64,000 nt of DNA, taken from NCBI GenBank assembly GCA_049366695.1, contig JBMNCR010000075.1:48510-112509 (forward strand), read 5' to 3'. Below are positions 62,359 to 64,000 of this stretch, one piece after another. The notes under the pieces are model-generated. The model was not told the origin of the DNA, ran no database searches, and saw only the letters and a list, made by a program, of their open reading frames with translations. Numbering within the stretch: the first letter of the stretch is position 1; every line of letters starts with the position of its first letter. A program made the translations under genes and the position numbers. The stretch is from JBMNCR01 sp049366695 (lineage in GTDB: Bacteria > Bacillota > Clostridia > Eubacteriales > Alkalibacteraceae).

Positions 62359-63623
62359 TGAAAAGACAGGTAATAGTAGTAGGTGCAGGACCTTGTGGAT
62401 CGTCAGCAGCATTTTATTGTGCGAAGCGTGGTATGGATGTATTATTAATTGACAAAGAACCTTGGCCCCGAGATAAAGTTTGTGGAGACGGTTGGTTACC
62501 ATCTTTGAAGCCAATTTTTGAAGATATGGGTATCTATGAAGAGATGAAATCTTTAAATACTGTTAGTGGATCAGATCAATTTATACTGGCAAGTCCAAAT
62601 GAAGAAGTAATCACCTTTAGTTTGGGTGCACATAGTGATAATGAAGATGCATCCATGATGATTGTTCCTCGTAGAATAGGAGACGATGTTGTGCGACGTG
62701 CTGCTGTACGTGGGGGAGCAGAATTTCAAGATAATTTTGAGGCTACAGAATTAATTGTTCGTCGTGGAAAGGTATGTGGTATAAGAGGATATCTAAGAAA
62801 CAAATTTGTTGAGATAGAAGCGGATGCAGTTATTATTGCAAATGGCTCACACTCTATGCTTGCAAGACAGCTAGGTATATTCAATGAGGATCCTTCTTTG
62901 TCTATGTTTGCAGCTCGGGGCTATTTTACAAACTTACCTCCTGTTTTGAAACCAGGGTCTGTATTCCAGTTCTATCTTCCTGAAGGAATACCCAATTATG
63001 ATAAAGCTCGTAAATCAATGTCATTCGGTTGGATTGCAGCTCATGATGCTCCTGGTTGTGGAACCCTTGGATTGGTTATACCTATAGAGACTATAGAAGC
63101 TCTTGATATGTCCTTAGAAGAAGTATTTAACTGGTATGTAAATGATTCTAAAAATGGACAGAAGTTTTTTAAAGGCGCAAAATTAGTAGACGAATTGAAA
63201 GGATGGAGACTACTTGGTTGTACTGAAGTTCAGAAAAATTATCATCGTGGAGCATTTTTGATAGGAGATGCATGTTCACAAGCTGAATGTGCGCACTTTT
63301 ATGGTATCCCAGCTGGCATGATGTCAGGTAAAATTGCTGCAGCAGTATTGGATGATATATTTACAACTGGAGATGATTCAGAAGAGTCATGGGCTCGGTT
63401 CCATAAAATTGTAGGAGATAAATTGAATCCCCAGTATGATTTTTATCGACAATTTCGTGAGTTAGTACATTTTGACATTGAAAATGTAAATAAGATGAAT
63501 GAATTTGCAAAAACATTCCCTGGAGTTCCAGAATATAGTACAGTAATGTATAGATTTGTTACTGAGATTATGGGAAAAGAGATGCCACACCCTCCTACAG
63601 AAGGAGAACGTCTTTCACAATAG
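62358..63623 (+). CDS. FixC/geranylgeranyl reductase-like flavoprotein (421 aa)
   Basis: FAD protein of the geranylgeranyl-reductase/FixC group: VVVGAGPCGSSAAFYCAKRG at the N terminus, KEPWPRDKVCGDGWLP (the PxxYxWxFP/G-rich region of this family), FGWIAAHDAPGCGTLGL, and the late GD motif LIGDACSQAECAHFYGIPAG. It accepts or donates electrons to an unknown lipid or small molecule. GTG 62358 overlaps the stop of the preceding gene (TAGTG), so they are coupled; the frame extends upstream to 62274 with no SD. Its partner is the Fe-S flavoprotein. Confidence 0.85.
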   Translation: MKRQVIVVGAGPCGSSAAFYCAKRGMDVLLIDKEPWPRDKVCGDGWLPSLKPIFEDMGIYEEMKSLNTVSGSDQFILASPNEEVITFSLGAHSDNEDASMMIVPRRIGDDVVRRAAVRGGAEFQDNFEATELIVRRGKVCGIRGYLRNKFVEIEADAVIIANGSHSMLARQLGIFNEDPSLSMFAARGYFTNLPPVLKPGSVFQFYLPEGIPNYDKARKSMSFGWIAAHDAPGCGTLGLVIPIETIEALDMSLEEVFNWYVNDSKNGQKFFKGAKLVDELKGWRLLGCTEVQKNYHRGAFLIGDACSQAECAHFYGIPAGMMSGKIAAAVLDDIFTTGDDSEESWARFHKIVGDKLNPQYDFYRQFRELVHFDIENVNKMNEFAKTFPGVPEYSTVMYRFVTEIMGKEMPHPPTEGERLSQ

Positions 63624-63648
63624 AATAATAATATATCTAATTAAAATT

Positions 63649-63714
63649 ACAGAACCATTAGGGACATGTCTTTCCTAATCTACAGAACCATTAGGGACAT
63701 GTCTTTCCTAATCT
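63649..63714 (+). repeat. Two tandem 33-bp repeats, each a small hairpin
   Basis: ACAGAACCATTAGGGACATG and following 13 bases occur twice with no gap. Each copy folds into ATTAGGGA...TTTCCTAAT. Similar GGGACATGTC-type units occur beside IS200/REP-associated tyrosine transposases in many bacteria. Confidence 0.75.
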
Positions 63715-63739
63715 ACAATTTGACCCCAAAAAAATAAAA

Positions 63740-63775
63740 GCAGTGGAATAATTTATCATAATCTTAATCCACTGC
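63740..63775. terminator. Stem-loop GCAGTGGA/TCCACTGC
   Basis: Exact 8-bp arms with a 20-nt loop, about 115 nt past the 63623 stop. Possible terminator of the oxidoreductase operon, or the boundary of a mobile element. Confidence 0.5.
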
Positions 63776-63945
63776 GTTAAAATCTGCAATTTATATAGTA
63801 TAAAATGTATATAACATATAAAATTTTACGATTTTAAATTAAAGAAATATAACATAGTCAACATTTTTTTGTATTCAATAATTGAGATATACTATTGTTT
63901 AGAAAAGTAATATAGATAAGAATAAATTACAACAATTAAACGTTA

Positions 63946-64000
63946 TTAGGCTGCCTTTAAGTTTTCCAGAAAGTTAGACATTAGATTTTGATACTGAGGT
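63946..64000 (-). CDS. Partial ORF, possible transposase C terminus
   Basis: Only the last 17 codons are in the window (QYQNLMSNFLENLKAA then TAA). The style is like the ends of some transposases, and it lies near hairpin repeats, but 17 residues are too few for a family call. Confidence 0.3.
   Translation of the reverse strand, partial: PQYQNLMSNFLENLKAA

Larger units (their letters stand above)
63624..63945. other. Intergenic end region with repeats
   Basis: Contains the tandem 33-bp hairpin repeats and the 63740-63775 stem-loop, then AT-rich DNA to the window end. No intact gene. Confidence 0.5.

Noticed and set aside
1..64000. CRISPR arrays, tRNA or rRNA genes
   Set aside because: No regularly spaced repeats with spacers, no tRNA T-loop/CCA patterns and no rRNA-like conserved sequence were seen on either strand.

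Overview
The window looks like part of the chromosome of an anaerobic, endospore-forming, low-GC member of the Clostridia. The evidence is the very AT-rich DNA, strong AGGAGG-type ribosome binding sites with many TTG/GTG starts, an alpha/beta-type small acid-soluble spore protein, a GerA-type germinant receptor, indolepyruvate:ferredoxin oxidoreductase with aryl-acid CoA ligases, a TcdR/UviA-like sigma factor and RF3. No rRNA, tRNA, CRISPR array or complete insertion sequence was recognised. Species cannot be named from the sequence.

Layout. 1-7.3 kb: accessory region with a spore protein, a decayed small ORF, and a divergent cassette. A TcdR/UviA-type sigma factor and a BhlA/UviB holin lie on the minus strand. 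Facing away are an anchored exported protein, a small SH3-like protein and a four-repeat peptidoglycan-binding/DUF1906 lysin-like protein; the last two have no signal peptide. 7.3-19 kb: envelope functions, namely two tandem YcxB-like proteins, a BlaI/M56 regulatory pair with a clear operator, an ABC exporter, a ClC antiporter and a heterodimeric ABC exporter. 19-21.7 kb: prfC, surrounded by imperfect repeats, then a membrane protein coupled by ATGA overlap to a 47-residue peptide. 21.9-31.6 kb: an arylpyruvate/aryl-acid operon (Na+ symporter, paaK, iorA, iorB, paaK, ACT protein) between a HTH regulator and a PucR-type regulator. 32-46.4 kb: two sulfur-trafficking modules (split YeeE/YedE pair, LysR, TusA; rhodanese lipoprotein, fused YeeE/YedE, CoA-disulfide reductase-rhodanese) around an amino-sugar/glycosyltransferase/ATP-grasp/ABC importer cluster. 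46.5-50.2 kb: germinant receptor with its B subunit gene turned away from A and C. 50.6-54.2 kb: a Tat-exported flavoprotein reductase with its own TatA/TatA/TatC and an FMN-binding lipoprotein. 54.6-59.5 kb: an unknown membrane pair, VanZ and DUF2809 proteins, and an ECF sigma/anti-sigma pair. 59.7-63.6 kb: a TetR regulator divergent from a GltD-like Fe-S flavoprotein and a FixC-like dehydrogenase. The end carries tandem hairpin repeats and a possible transposase tail.

How it works together. The aryl operon would import aromatic compounds, oxidise arylpyruvates to arylacetyl-CoA with reduction of ferredoxin, and interconvert aryl acids and CoA esters. The sulfur modules would collect sulfane sulfur or thiosulfate at the surface, move it through YeeE channels and reduce it as CoA persulfide or pass it to TusA. 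The Tat module would place a flavin reductase and its electron donor outside the membrane. The sigma/holin/lysin cassette resembles toxin or bacteriocin release loci (tcdR-tcdE, uviAB), with lysin-like proteins as likely cargo. All these pathway roles are inferences from gene families and order.

A recurring technical point: several genes have the Shine-Dalgarno sequence inside the longest open frame, so starts were moved downstream. In three genes the only well-spaced start after the SD is ATA or ATT.
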